NCBI GenBank assembly: GCA_965228625.1
Contig: OZ245829.1
Location: 496,001-560,000, forward strand
Direction: 5' to 3'
DNA length: 64,000 nucleotides
Origin: UBA2767 sp965228625
GTDB taxonomy: Bacteria > Pseudomonadota > Alphaproteobacteria > Rhizobiales > Methyloligellaceae
Shown: positions 24,657-33,522 of the stretch, in pieces
How positions within the stretch are numbered: the first letter of the stretch is position 1
Layout: each line of letters starts with the position of its first letter
Program-made: the position numbers and the translations under genes
The notes under the pieces: generated by a model
What the model was told of the DNA's origin: nothing
The model's input: the letters and a program-made list of their open reading frames with translations, nothing else
Database searches by the model: none

Positions 24657-25604
24657 ATGGGCAAACCCATTACCGACAGCGGCTTCACCAACTGGAGGCC
24701 TGATCAACTCCCGGATTTGACCGGAAAGACCTATGTCATCACCGGCGGCAACAGCGGCATCGGCCTTGAGGCCGCGCGGATGCTCGGACGGGCCGGCGCG
24801 GATCTGATCCTTGCCTGCCGATCCGTGGAAAAAGCCGAAACGGCCCGGCGCGATCTTGAAGGCGATATCCGTGGCAGGATCGACATCGTCGAGCTCGATC
24901 TTTCAGATCTCTCCTCGGTTCGCACTGCGGCCACAGAAGTCCGCCGCATCACACAGAAGATCGACGGCCTGGTCAACAATGCCGGGATCATGCAGACACC
25001 CGAGCGCAAAACCCGGGACGGCCTGGAGCTTCAGGTCGGCACAAACCACCTCGGTCATTTTCTCTGGACCAGCCTGTTGCTCGATCTGGTCGAAGCGGCC
25101 AAGGGCCGCGTCGTGGTCGTCTCCAGCATCGCCCACAAGTTCGGCTCGCTTGAAGAACTGGAGGACCTGATGTCCGAGAACGGCTACACGCCCTCGCGGG
25201 CTTACGCACGCTCCAAGCTGGCCAACCTGATGTTCGCCCTTGAACTGGACCACCGTCTGAAGAAGAACGGCAATGATGCCATCTGTATCGCGTGCCATCC
25301 GGGATACTCGAACACCAATCTGCAGAGTACCGGCCCGACCGGCGTACTCAGCTTTCTTTACGCCCTGACCAACCCGCTGCTGTCGCAGTCGTCCCATGCC
25401 GGCGCCATCCCGACCGTGCTGGCCGCGGCCGGCAAAGAGGCACGTCGCGGCGCCTATTACGGGCCGACGAAAATGCGCGAAGCACGCGGTCCCGTCAGCG
25501 ATGCAATTGTTGCCACGCATGCGCTCAATCGCGGTGCTGCACGCAAACTCTGGAGCGACAGCGAAAACCTGGTGGGCGAACCCTTCAAGCTGCCCATGCG
25601 GTGA
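24657..25604 (+). CDS. Short-chain dehydrogenase/reductase (retinol dehydrogenase-like)
   Basis: 315 residues. The cofactor motif T-G-G-N-S-G-I-G is followed by A-C-R-S (Arg suggesting NADPH), then N-N-A-G-I-M and the catalytic Y-A-R-S-K. The length and the L-x-F-A-L-E-L-D-H-R segment place it with the RDH/WW-oxidoreductase-like SDRs that act on lipophilic alcohols or ketones. A CCGACG(ATG) context follows a weak GGAGACC site. Its promoter has a perfect copy of the TetR dyad. It is probably induced by a hydrophobic compound sensed by the TetR protein; this is inference. Confidence 0.88.
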   Translation: MGKPITDSGFTNWRPDQLPDLTGKTYVITGGNSGIGLEAARMLGRAGADLILACRSVEKAETARRDLEGDIRGRIDIVELDLSDLSSVRTAATEVRRITQKIDGLVNNAGIMQTPERKTRDGLELQVGTNHLGHFLWTSLLLDLVEAAKGRVVVVSSIAHKFGSLEELEDLMSENGYTPSRAYARSKLANLMFALELDHRLKKNGNDAICIACHPGYSNTNLQSTGPTGVLSFLYALTNPLLSQSSHAGAIPTVLAAAGKEARRGAYYGPTKMREARGPVSDAIVATHALNRGAARKLWSDSENLVGEPFKLPMR

Positions 25605-25913
25605 GTTCCTCCCTCACCGTGCGACTGGGGCGTGTTTCGGTCGTGAGGCACGCCCCTCCCCTTGTTCATCGCGTCCTGCGATCCCATTTGCGGGCTTGAG
25701 GGGCGCCGCTGCACCTGGACCGGTCACGCCCTTTGACGGTTGCATGGCGGTCCACACACACGCTATTCGCGTATCTCCGGCATTTTCCACGGCCTGCAGC
25801 GCAAATTTCCGCGCGGATTCCAACGGCGCTTTCAATAAGGCTTCGCCATCTTCCGCCCATGGCATGCGCAACCGCGCATGCGCAACACGCATCAACGGCA
25901 GGAGGACCCGGAA
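25605..25913. other. Intergenic gap with no recognised gene
   Basis: 309 bp after the SDR gene. Reading frames here are interrupted or lack ribosome sites. The end (25901-25905, GGAGG) is the ribosome site for the small gene at 25914. No hairpin or repeat stood out. Confidence 0.5.
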
Positions 25914-26120
25914 ATGCGGACACGGAATCTGGATCAGTTTCGCAAATCGACGGAACACCAGCGTGAGGAGGCCCGTGGCGCTGCGCCATCCCGCAGCCAA
26001 TCCAAGCGCACGCCCCCCGGCGACTTGCAACAATCGAAGAGCACGGCGTCCCGCGCCAAGTCCACGAAGATCTTTCCAAAGATGCCGTTTTCACTGAGCG
26101 GCCGACACGGGAACACGTGA
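25914..26120 (+). CDS. Small basic hypothetical protein
   Basis: 68 residues. GGAGG ends eight bases before the ATG, a strong initiation signal. The product is hydrophilic, Ser/Arg/Gln/Lys-rich and probably disordered (S-T-E-H-Q-R-E-E-A-R-G). The stop is followed after 2 bp by another small gene, so the two look co-translated. No family recognised. Confidence 0.6.
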   Translation: MRTRNLDQFRKSTEHQREEARGAAPSRSQSKRTPPGDLQQSKSTASRAKSTKIFPKMPFSLSGRHGNT

Positions 26121-26122
26121 AA

Positions 26123-26257
26123 ATGCAGATCATCAACAGCCTGTTCCGCTATTCGGCGGCCCTGCTATTCGCCGTCGCCGCGTGGCTCGCCCTGATTGCA
26201 CTGGTGGTGATCGTCTCCTATTGGGACGGCACCCTGGAGTATCTTCTTGGTCAGTGA
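26123..26257 (+). CDS. 44-residue single-span membrane protein
   Basis: Begins 2 bp after the stop of the gene at 25914-26120. It reads M-Q-I-I-N-S-L-F-R-Y, then a 22-residue hydrophobic helix (about residues 11-33), then a short tail with S-Y-W-D-G-T-L-E-Y. The tight spacing and a clean transmembrane segment argue for a real small protein. An obvious ribosome site is absent, suggesting translational coupling. Function unknown. Confidence 0.55.
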   Translation: MQIINSLFRYSAALLFAVAAWLALIALVVIVSYWDGTLEYLLGQ

Positions 26258-26281
26258 TGGGCGCTCTCCTAAGCGAGGCGG

Positions 26282-27013
26282 TCACGCCAGAGGCGCACTT
26301 GCGCGCGCGTGACCGTCGCCCCGCCAGCCGAGCCGGTAGAATTTCCAGCCGACTGCCATGAGCCAGAGCGTGACGCCGAGCCACCACCAGAGATAGTGGA
26401 TGCCGAGCGTCGGCTTCAGGAACGCGCCTATAATACCGGCTATGCCGGTGGCGATGCCGAGCACCGCCACCGCGCGATGGAACACGCCCTGCAGCATGAC
26501 TGCCGAGATGACGATTATGCTCAGGGCGAAAATGCCGTCACTGGTGCCGTAGACGTTGTTCTGTGCCACAAGCGCCTCGGCGCCGCCGACGAGTGCCGCT
26601 CTGTATAGCGGGTCGGCCGTCTCGTGGTACCGGTCTGCAAGCCAGATGAAGCCGTTCACGATCGGGAAGTAGGCCATGAACAGAACCTGGCAGATGATGG
26701 CGAACACGATGCCGATCCCCGCCCAGACCTGGTTCACATGCATCAGTGCCGGGTAGAGCGCTATCAATGGCACGATCATGAAGATCATCGAGCCCATCGT
26801 CAGCGTCTGCAGCCACATCCACCACGCCCGGTGCGCGCCGATGAACTCGAGAATCTCGCGGCCCGCCAGTTCGGTGTCGTAATCGACGCTGTTGAGCAGA
26901 ACAGGCGGAATGATCATGCCGACAATCACAAACAGCACGACCGAGACACACCCGATCTTGTAGAGCGCAATCGAAGATGGCCGGCCGTCGGCACTGGGTG
27001 CAGCACGGGTCAT
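26282..27013 (-). CDS. Multi-span membrane protein of unknown function
   Basis: 243 residues from the ATG at 27013 (another in-frame ATG at 27028). About six transmembrane segments with a conserved-looking extracytoplasmic region containing H-E-T-A-D-P-L-Y-R-A. The pattern resembles DUF4386-like membrane proteins, but I cannot confirm the family. It converges on the two small genes with a 24-bp gap and is divergent from the phasin-like gene. Confidence 0.65.
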   Translation of the reverse strand: MTRAAPSADGRPSSIALYKIGCVSVVLFVIVGMIIPPVLLNSVDYDTELAGREILEFIGAHRAWWMWLQTLTMGSMIFMIVPLIALYPALMHVNQVWAGIGIVFAIICQVLFMAYFPIVNGFIWLADRYHETADPLYRAALVGGAEALVAQNNVYGTSDGIFALSIIVISAVMLQGVFHRAVAVLGIATGIAGIIGAFLKPTLGIHYLWWWLGVTLWLMAVGWKFYRLGWRGDGHARASAPLA

Positions 27014-27273
27014 GAAACAGCTCCGCAACCACGCGAAACTCTCGTTCCGCCGGGTCGTACTTGCCGGATTGCCGAGACCCTAGGATGCAACGCGCCTGCC
27101 TGCCTTGACGCGTATCAACGTCGCCCACCCTTGGCCGACGGCCATTTGCGTCCCGCCATGGATGCCGAAGCTCGCCGGCGGCCATACGCTATGGAACCGG
27201 CTTCCGCCCGTCATCGCACTTGGCCCGCCCGGAATCCGGTGTAGTATTCGGTCCGACACATCGGAGGGACATC

Positions 27274-27924
27274 ATGAGTACGACAAAGAACATTCGCGAG
27301 GCGATCGACCACACGCTGGACCGGTGGGAATCCGCGGCCTCGGCAATGGAAGAGAGCATCCGCGGCACCACCGCCGCCATGACGGCTCAAATCCAGACCC
27401 AAAAGCAGATGGCCGCCGCCGCAACCGACAAGCTGAAAGAGGCCGTCGAGAAGGCGCAGCACGTACCGGCCGAAACGCGCCAGCAGATCGCCACCAATCT
27501 TGATCATCTCAAGGTGCAGCTCGCACTCGGCAAGGCCGATGCGGCGGATGCAGCCACGACTCAGCAAAAAGAGATCGAGGATGCGGTGAAACGCGTTGAG
27601 GCCCAGGTCGACCAGATGGGTCAGAACGTCAATGACGAGATCAAGAAGGCGCTCACCGCGTGGGCCGGCACGGAACAGCAGCTTCGCCATCAACTCGAAC
27701 TCGCAGCGCTTCGTTTCAAACACGAGGCGGAGTCGCAACATACGCATTTCCAGGCCAAACAGCAGGAAATGCTCGGGCACGTGAAAGAGTTCCGCGACAA
27801 CCTCCAGAAACAGCAGGAATCGGCGATGCAGAAGAGTTCCGAATTCGCCAATGACATGCACGCTGCCTTCAAGCAGATGCAGGACGCGTTCCGGAAACTT
27901 GGACCGTCGGAAGACTCCAAATAG
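27274..27924 (+). CDS. Phasin-like coiled-coil protein
   Basis: 216 residues, almost entirely alpha-helical and heptad-like, rich in Gln, Ala, Glu and Lys, with no signal peptide or membrane span. The central repeat-like helices (E-D-A-V-K-R-V-E-A-Q-V-D-Q-M) and the amphipathic character resemble phasin family proteins that coat polyhydroxyalkanoate granules. The resemblance is by composition, not by a clear motif, and generic coiled-coil proteins are an alternative. GGAGGG ends five bases before the ATG at 27274. It converges on the kelch gene with a 13-bp gap. Confidence 0.6.
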   Translation: MSTTKNIREAIDHTLDRWESAASAMEESIRGTTAAMTAQIQTQKQMAAAATDKLKEAVEKAQHVPAETRQQIATNLDHLKVQLALGKADAADAATTQQKEIEDAVKRVEAQVDQMGQNVNDEIKKALTAWAGTEQQLRHQLELAALRFKHEAESQHTHFQAKQQEMLGHVKEFRDNLQKQQESAMQKSSEFANDMHAAFKQMQDAFRKLGPSEDSK

Positions 27925-27937
27925 TCAGGCAGCCCGT

Positions 27938-28906
27938 TCAGCGCGGCGAATAGACTTCCACGCGTTTTGTCAGCGAGAAGATCGTCCGGTAGCCTGCCGT
28001 TTTGCCGCCGCCGATGACGTACCATTTGCCGTCGGAGACGGCCGAGTCGACACCATGACGTGCGGTCGGCATGCCCGGCGCAGACCTCCAGCGGTCCGTG
28101 CCGGGATCATAGACCCAGTGCTCTGCGAACACCGTACCCGCATCGATGTCCTCGCCGCCGGTCACATGGATGTTTCCGCCGAGTGCTCCTGCCGCGTGGC
28201 CGCCGCGCGGTGACGGAAGGTCGGCCTTGCGCACCCATGTGTTGCTTGCCGGGTCGTAGGCCTCGACCGTGGCCAGGTTCACGTGGTCGCGGCGCCGGCC
28301 ACCGACGACATAGAGCATGCCGTCCAAGACGGCGATCGCAAGATGCTCCCTCGCGGTCGGGAGCGGTGGGCGCGACGTTTCCCAGGAGTTTGAAACCGGA
28401 TCATACGCCCAGAGCGCGGTTGCATTCGGACCGCGACCGCCGACCGCGTAGAGCCTGCCTCCAAGGGCGGCAAGTTTGTGGGCCGCGCGCGGCTCCGGCA
28501 TCGAAGCGACCCGGTGCCAGCGCTTCGTGTCCGGATCATATGCCCATACGCCCCTGAGGATACGCCGGAAGAAGATGTCACCGTAGCCGCCGGAAAGATA
28601 AACCCGGCCGTCCAGCGCGGCCATGGCCGGGTGGTGGGTTGCCTTCGGCAGAGGTGCGAGGCGCGTCCAGGTGCCCTTGACCGTGTCGTACACCTCGAAC
28701 GCATCGGACGTACCCCATTGACCGACACCGCCGGCAACGTAGATGCGCCCGTCGAGTTCGGCTACGGCAAGTTCGGAGCGCTCCGTCGGCATGGGAGCGG
28801 TTCGACTCCAGCGCCCGTCAGCCGCGTAACCGGTTACGCCGAACAACACGATGGTTGTGGCGAGAACTGCAGATGCGATCATGACAAGTGGTGATTTCAT
28901 ACGCAT
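27938..28906 (-). CDS. Exported kelch-repeat beta-propeller protein
   Basis: 322 residues. A signal peptide (residues about 1-28, L-V-M-I-A-S-A-V-L-A-T-T-I-V-L-F) is followed by six kelch repeats, each with the V-A-G-G or V-G-G centre, a Tyr (V-Y-D, A-Y-D, V-Y-S) and a Trp six or so residues later. This makes a complete six-bladed propeller. The start may be 28906 or 28900. Such periplasmic propellers bind sugars or act as mutarotases (NanM type), but the ligand is not evident. Confidence 0.85.
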   Translation of the reverse strand: MRMKSPLVMIASAVLATTIVLFGVTGYAADGRWSRTAPMPTERSELAVAELDGRIYVAGGVGQWGTSDAFEVYDTVKGTWTRLAPLPKATHHPAMAALDGRVYLSGGYGDIFFRRILRGVWAYDPDTKRWHRVASMPEPRAAHKLAALGGRLYAVGGRGPNATALWAYDPVSNSWETSRPPLPTAREHLAIAVLDGMLYVVGGRRRDHVNLATVEAYDPASNTWVRKADLPSPRGGHAAGALGGNIHVTGGEDIDAGTVFAEHWVYDPGTDRWRSAPGMPTARHGVDSAVSDGKWYVIGGGKTAGYRTIFSLTKRVEVYSPR

Positions 28907-28992
28907 ACGCCGTGCAAATCGCTGATCAGCCCGAAGCACACCCGTCACGGTAACCAATTTCCGCGCTATGATCGAACAGGGTCTCGATCGCC

Positions 28993-29916
28993 ATGGCAGA
29001 AGCAAAACACAAAATCAGTTGCGTGGCCGTCCTCGGCGGCACCGGCTTTCTCGGAACCGAGATCGTTGCGCGGCTCGCGTCCGAGGGCGTTGACGTCCGG
29101 GTCGGCGTCCGGCAACCCGAGAAGGTCCGCACCCCGGCAGAGCAAGACACGCGCGCGAAAGTCGAACCCGTTTACGCGGACGTCCGGGATGAGAATTCCC
29201 TCGCGATCGCACTCGAAGGATGCGACGCGGCAGTCAACGCGGTCGGCCTCTATGTCGAACACGGGACCGAGAGCTTCGAGGCCGTTCATGAACGCGGTGC
29301 GGCCAATCTTGCACGCCAGTGCGCCGCCCTTGGAATTCAACGCCTGGTCCACGTTTCCGGCATCGGCGCGGAGGAGAATTCCGAGTCTCCCTATGTCCGC
29401 GCCCGGGCCCGGGGCGAGCAACTTGTCCGCGATGTCATGCCGGAGACGACGATCCTTAGTCCCAGCGTACTTTTCGGGCCGCACGACAAGTTCATCAACA
29501 CTTTGGCACAGATCATCAAAACTGCGCCCGTCGTGCCAATGTTCGGAAACGGGCTGACACGGCTGCAACCGGCCTATGTAGGTGATGTGGCGGCGGCCGC
29601 TCATCGCGCGCTTGTCGACCCCAAGGCCACGGGTCAGACGTATGAGCTGGGCGGCGCAAGCATCCTCACCTACAGGGAAATCCTCGAGCTGGTCATGGAA
29701 CGAACGAACAAGCGCCGGGTCTTGCTGCCGTTGCCGTTCCCGCTCTGGGATGCGCTGGCGGCGGCGTCCACCCTGCTGCCTGCCTCCCCGATCACGCGCG
29801 ACCAGGTCGCGCTCATGAAAGACGACAATGTGGTGGCCGCAGGTGCCCTGTCCTTTGCCGACCTCGGTATCGATGCGAGGGCATTAGAGGAGATTCTGCC
29901 CGATTACGCGTTTTGA
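28993..29916 (+). CDS. NDUFA9-like NAD-binding protein (complex I accessory type)
   Basis: 307 residues. The Rossmann motif V-L-G-G-T-G-F-L-G starts at about residue 14. H-V-S-G-I-G-A and P-S-V-L-F-G-P-H-D in the core, and the Y-E-L-G-G-A-S segment, match the NDUFA9-like subgroup of extended SDRs. In alphaproteobacteria these proteins are homologous to a mitochondrial complex I subunit but usually lie outside the nuo operon. The conserved catalytic Y-x3-K is lacking, as in that subgroup. Divergent from the kelch gene (86 bp). Confidence 0.82.
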   Translation: MAEAKHKISCVAVLGGTGFLGTEIVARLASEGVDVRVGVRQPEKVRTPAEQDTRAKVEPVYADVRDENSLAIALEGCDAAVNAVGLYVEHGTESFEAVHERGAANLARQCAALGIQRLVHVSGIGAEENSESPYVRARARGEQLVRDVMPETTILSPSVLFGPHDKFINTLAQIIKTAPVVPMFGNGLTRLQPAYVGDVAAAAHRALVDPKATGQTYELGGASILTYREILELVMERTNKRRVLLPLPFPLWDALAAASTLLPASPITRDQVALMKDDNVVAAGALSFADLGIDARALEEILPDYAF

Positions 29917-29941
29917 GGCTCTTTCTTCGGCCTTGCCACGG

Positions 29942-31402
29942 CTACGCGGCCTTCTGCGGATTTCGCACGCCGGCAAAGACCACCAACGCAGCGGCCAGTG
30001 ATGCGCCCGTGGCAACCCACATCCCGTCGTCGTAGCCGAGTTCGAACGAGGCCAGCCCGGCGGCAAGCGCGACACCGATCAATTGGGCAATCCGGCTTGC
30101 CGTGTTGTTGATGCCCGAGGCAAGCCCTTCGTCGCGCGGGGAAACACTCGACATGACACTGGCGGTCAATGGCGCCACCACAACCGCGAACGCCACGCCG
30201 AGCACTGCCATCGGCGCGATGATGCCGAGACCCAGCGAGGCGTTTGCGCCGGCGGCAAAACCGACAAACGCGGCACCGGAACCAAGGGCACCGCAGAGCA
30301 ACAGAAGCCGTGGACCGATCGCGTCCGCCAACCGGCCGAACGGGCGTGAGAGCACCCCGACCGCCACTGTAAACGGCAGGAACACAAAACCGGCATAGGC
30401 CTCGGGAAGACCGCGCCGGTCGATCAGATCGAACGGCAACAGAAAGAACATGATCGACAGCGCCGCATAAAGCAGCAGCGTTGCCGCATTGAGGGCGGAG
30501 AAGTTACGGTTTCTGAAAATGTATGGCGGCGTCATGGGGTGGGCCGTCCGTCGTTCCCATGCGGCGAACAGGGCGAGCCCGCACAGTCCGATTGCGGTCC
30601 AAACGGCGGCCGTACCGGACAGGACCTCAGCGCCGGCCCTGTGACCGGCGCCCTCCCCGGGTCCGATCTGGCTCAGGCCCCAGGCAAGCGCCGACAGCGC
30701 GCCGACGAGAATGGCCGCACCGACAACATCGAAGGAGCGGTTCTCGACATCGTCTCTCGGCGTCCACACGTACAGGATAAGCACCACGGCGATGGCGAGC
30801 GGCGGATTGATCCAGAAGATGGCCTGCCATCCGAATGTGCTGGTCAGCCAGCCGCCGAGGATGGGTCCGCCGGCGGTCGTCAAGGCGGAGGCCGACGCCC
30901 AGACGCCGATGGCGGCGCTGCGCTCATCCTTGGGAAAGACGGCGCCGATGAGCGCGAGGCTGGCGGGCGTCAGGATCGCCGCGGATACCCCCTGGACGAC
31001 GCGGGCTGCCACAAGCGCTTCCGTGGTCTGCGACAGGGCGCATGCCACCGAGGCGATGCCGAATCCGGCGCAGCCGATCACCAGCATGCGTGCCTTGCCA
31101 TAGACGTCCGCCAAGGCACCGCCGATGAGAGTCAACGCGGCGAGCGCGACGACGTAGCCGTTCAGCACCCACTGGAGCGCCGCGAACTCCGCATTCAGAT
31201 CCGCGCGCAGCGCCGGTAAGGCCACGGTGAGCGCCGATCCGTCGATGAAGGCCATGGAGGAAGCCAGAACGCATGCGGCAAGCACGGCCCGCTGGGTGTG
31301 CCTCGGGACGGTGCGGCCGAGCTCACGCGGACACGGCTCGGCTTCGATCAGCGCTTCGTCGCAAGGTTCAGTGAAGGGTTGCGCCATTGAACGAGCCTGC
31401 AT
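29942..31402 (-). CDS. MFS drug:H+ antiporter, DHA2 (EmrB/QacA) type
   Basis: 486 residues with about fourteen hydrophobic segments. Antiporter motif D-G-S-A-L-T-V-A-L-P is in TM1, the loop 2-3 motif is G-G-A-L-A-D-V-Y-G-K-A-R, and the TM5 motif is G-P-I-L-G-G-W-L. These are characteristic of 14-TM multidrug efflux pumps. Start codons at 31402 and 31387 are both possible. No membrane-fusion or regulator gene is adjacent, so specificity is open. Confidence 0.9.
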   Translation of the reverse strand: MQARSMAQPFTEPCDEALIEAEPCPRELGRTVPRHTQRAVLAACVLASSMAFIDGSALTVALPALRADLNAEFAALQWVLNGYVVALAALTLIGGALADVYGKARMLVIGCAGFGIASVACALSQTTEALVAARVVQGVSAAILTPASLALIGAVFPKDERSAAIGVWASASALTTAGGPILGGWLTSTFGWQAIFWINPPLAIAVVLILYVWTPRDDVENRSFDVVGAAILVGALSALAWGLSQIGPGEGAGHRAGAEVLSGTAAVWTAIGLCGLALFAAWERRTAHPMTPPYIFRNRNFSALNAATLLLYAALSIMFFLLPFDLIDRRGLPEAYAGFVFLPFTVAVGVLSRPFGRLADAIGPRLLLLCGALGSGAAFVGFAAGANASLGLGIIAPMAVLGVAFAVVVAPLTASVMSSVSPRDEGLASGINNTASRIAQLIGVALAAGLASFELGYDDGMWVATGASLAAALVVFAGVRNPQKAA

Positions 31403-31486
31403 TCGCGAGCGTCGAGTCGGCCCGCCGGATCATTGCACTATGTCATGAGCACGGACCGCGCGGTCAGCACAAAACAGACAAATCCT

Positions 31487-32770
31487 TTATTCACTGCGCA
31501 GGGCATCGATCGGATTGAGATGAGCCGCCCGCCGCGCCGGCAAATACCCGAACAGAACACCGGTGAGACCCGCAGCGGCGAGGGCGATCACGACGATCAG
31601 CGGATCGATCAGCACCGGCCACTCGGCATAGAAGGAAATCAGCACCGTGCCCGCCAAACCGAAGACCACGCCAATCAGGCCGCCCAGTATCGCCAGCAGC
31701 ACGGATTCGAGCAGGAACTGGGACAGGATCACGCGGCGCGTTGCACCAACGGCCATGCGCAGTCCGATCTCCCGCGTCCGCTCCATCACCGATACCAGCA
31801 TGATGTTCATGATACCGATGCCGCCGACGACGAGCGAGATGACGGACGTCGCTGCCAGCAGCCAACCGAGCGTCTGCCGGGATTCGTTTCGCGCCCGCAT
31901 GGCCGCCGCCAGATCGCGGACCAGGAAATTGTCTTTCGCGCCCTGTCGCACGCTGCGGCGCTCGCGCAGGAGATCCTTCACGTCTTCGGCGGCGAGCGCC
32001 AGGTCACGATGTTCTCCTACCTTCAGATAGATGCGCCCGACCCGGTTTGCCTGCCCGCTTCTGGAACCAACGATCTGGCCGCGCGCCATGCGCAAGGGCA
32101 CGAACAGAACGTCGTCCTGATCGCGGCCGCCGCTGGATTGGCCCTTGGGCGAGAGAACACCGACCACCTTGAGCGGAATACCCGTCCCGGACCCAATTGC
32201 AGAGAGGACTTCCGCCTGTTGCTTGGAAAACTTGGCGACACGTATGAACCTGCCAACGGCGGGCTCCTCGCCAAAGAGCTCACGCCGCACGGTTTCGCCG
32301 AGCACGACGACCCGGGCACGGGAGTGGACATCGTCGATCATGATGCCCCGCCCCTCCGCAATCGGCCAGTCGCGTATCGCCAGATAGCCGGAATGGACGC
32401 CGTAGGTGCTGGTAATCCAGTTTGCTTCTCGCCGGATCGCGGTCACCGTACCACTCAGCCGGCCGGATACGGCCTGAACACCGGCGACCTCGCTGGACAG
32501 TGCGGTGACATCGGCTTCCGTCAGCGGCAGTTGGCTGCCCTCGCCGGTGGTTCTTCCACGAACCCGCTTGGCGCCGGGCGAGATCATCAGCATTTGCGTA
32601 CCGAGCGCGGCGATATGGCGTTCGACCTCGCTGCGCGCGCCTTCCGCGACGGCGACAAGCATGATGACCGACGCAACGCCGATGATGATGCCGAGCGTGG
32701 TCAGCAGGCTGCGGATGCTATGCGTTATCAGGGCGGTGAAGGCGACCGCCAGCGAATCGAGAAACCTCAT
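31487..32770 (-). CDS. MacB-type ABC transporter permease (FtsX-like)
   Basis: 427 residues. One N-terminal membrane helix (residues about 15-42, L-L-T-T-L-G-I-I-I-G-V-A) is followed by a large periplasmic domain (about 45-290) and three C-terminal helices, the MacB_PCD plus FtsX layout. It lacks the ATPase domain that is fused in Escherichia coli MacB. That domain is a separate gene whose last 4 bp overlap this start. It works by mechanotransmission with the MacA-type adaptor encoded two genes upstream. Confidence 0.9.
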   Translation of the reverse strand: MRFLDSLAVAFTALITHSIRSLLTTLGIIIGVASVIMLVAVAEGARSEVERHIAALGTQMLMISPGAKRVRGRTTGEGSQLPLTEADVTALSSEVAGVQAVSGRLSGTVTAIRREANWITSTYGVHSGYLAIRDWPIAEGRGIMIDDVHSRARVVVLGETVRRELFGEEPAVGRFIRVAKFSKQQAEVLSAIGSGTGIPLKVVGVLSPKGQSSGGRDQDDVLFVPLRMARGQIVGSRSGQANRVGRIYLKVGEHRDLALAAEDVKDLLRERRSVRQGAKDNFLVRDLAAAMRARNESRQTLGWLLAATSVISLVVGGIGIMNIMLVSVMERTREIGLRMAVGATRRVILSQFLLESVLLAILGGLIGVVFGLAGTVLISFYAEWPVLIDPLIVVIALAAAGLTGVLFGYLPARRAAHLNPIDALRSE

Positions 32771-33522
32771 GGCATTACCTGTCGCTGATCGTCCGACTTG
32801 CGGGTGTCGCGCTCGATTTTGCCGTCCCGCAGAACGATCGTGCGTGCGGCGCACGCCGCAACGTCGGCTTCATGGGTGATGACCGCGATGGTCAGTCCGG
32901 ACGCGTGCAATTCGCCGAACAGAGCCAGGATTTCGCGGGTCGTGTTGCTGTCGAGGGCCCCGGTCGGCTCGTCGGCAAGGAGCAGATCCGGCTCGTTGAC
33001 GATGGCGCGCGCAATCGCGACGCGTTGCTGCTGGCCGCCCGACAACTGGTTCGGGGTGTGATCGAGCTTGTCCTCCAGGCCGACAACCTGCAAACACGCA
33101 CGGGCGCGTTCCAGTGGGTCGGGCCGTTGCGGGTTGGCATAGAGCAACGGCAATACGACTTGCCGCAGGGCCACGACGCCCGGAAGGAGATTGAACTGCT
33201 GGAAGACGAACCCAACCTTGATGTTGCGAATATGCGCCAGCTCGTCCGGCGTCATGGTGGACAGGTCAGTGCCGTCAAGCGACAGGGCTCCCGAGGATGG
33301 CACATCCAGCGTCCCCATCATGTTCATCAGCGTCGACTTGCCGGATCCCGACGAGCCCATTATGGCGACATACTCCCCACGCTCGATATCGAAAGACACA
33401 TCGTTCAGGGCGTGGGTCTTCTGCCCGCCGACCGTGTAGGTCTTGCGCAGGTTTCTCGCGCAAACCGCGGCGGAAGGCACCGGCCGATCCGGTTCCGGGA
33501 CCCGGTTGGGATTGGCATGCAT
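32767..33522 (-). CDS. MacB/LolD-type ABC transporter ATPase
   Basis: 251 residues. Walker A G-S-S-G-S-G-K-S-T, signature L-S-G-G-Q-Q-Q-R and Walker B L-L-L-A-D-E-P-T-G are all intact. The A-D-E-P-T-G-A-L-D-S segment is typical of the MacB/LolD/FtsE group. Its stop overlaps the permease start by 4 bp, and its start shares a TGATG with the adaptor stop, so the three genes are translationally coupled. Confidence 0.93.
   Translation of the reverse strand: MHANPNRVPEPDRPVPSAAVCARNLRKTYTVGGQKTHALNDVSFDIERGEYVAIMGSSGSGKSTLMNMMGTLDVPSSGALSLDGTDLSTMTPDELAHIRNIKVGFVFQQFNLLPGVVALRQVVLPLLYANPQRPDPLERARACLQVVGLEDKLDHTPNQLSGGQQQRVAIARAIVNEPDLLLADEPTGALDSNTTREILALFGELHASGLTIAVITHEADVAACAARTIVLRDGKIERDTRKSDDQRQVMP

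Noticed and set aside
27274..27924. Assigning the coiled-coil protein firmly as phaP
   Set aside because: Only composition and helix pattern support phasin; no pha genes are nearby.
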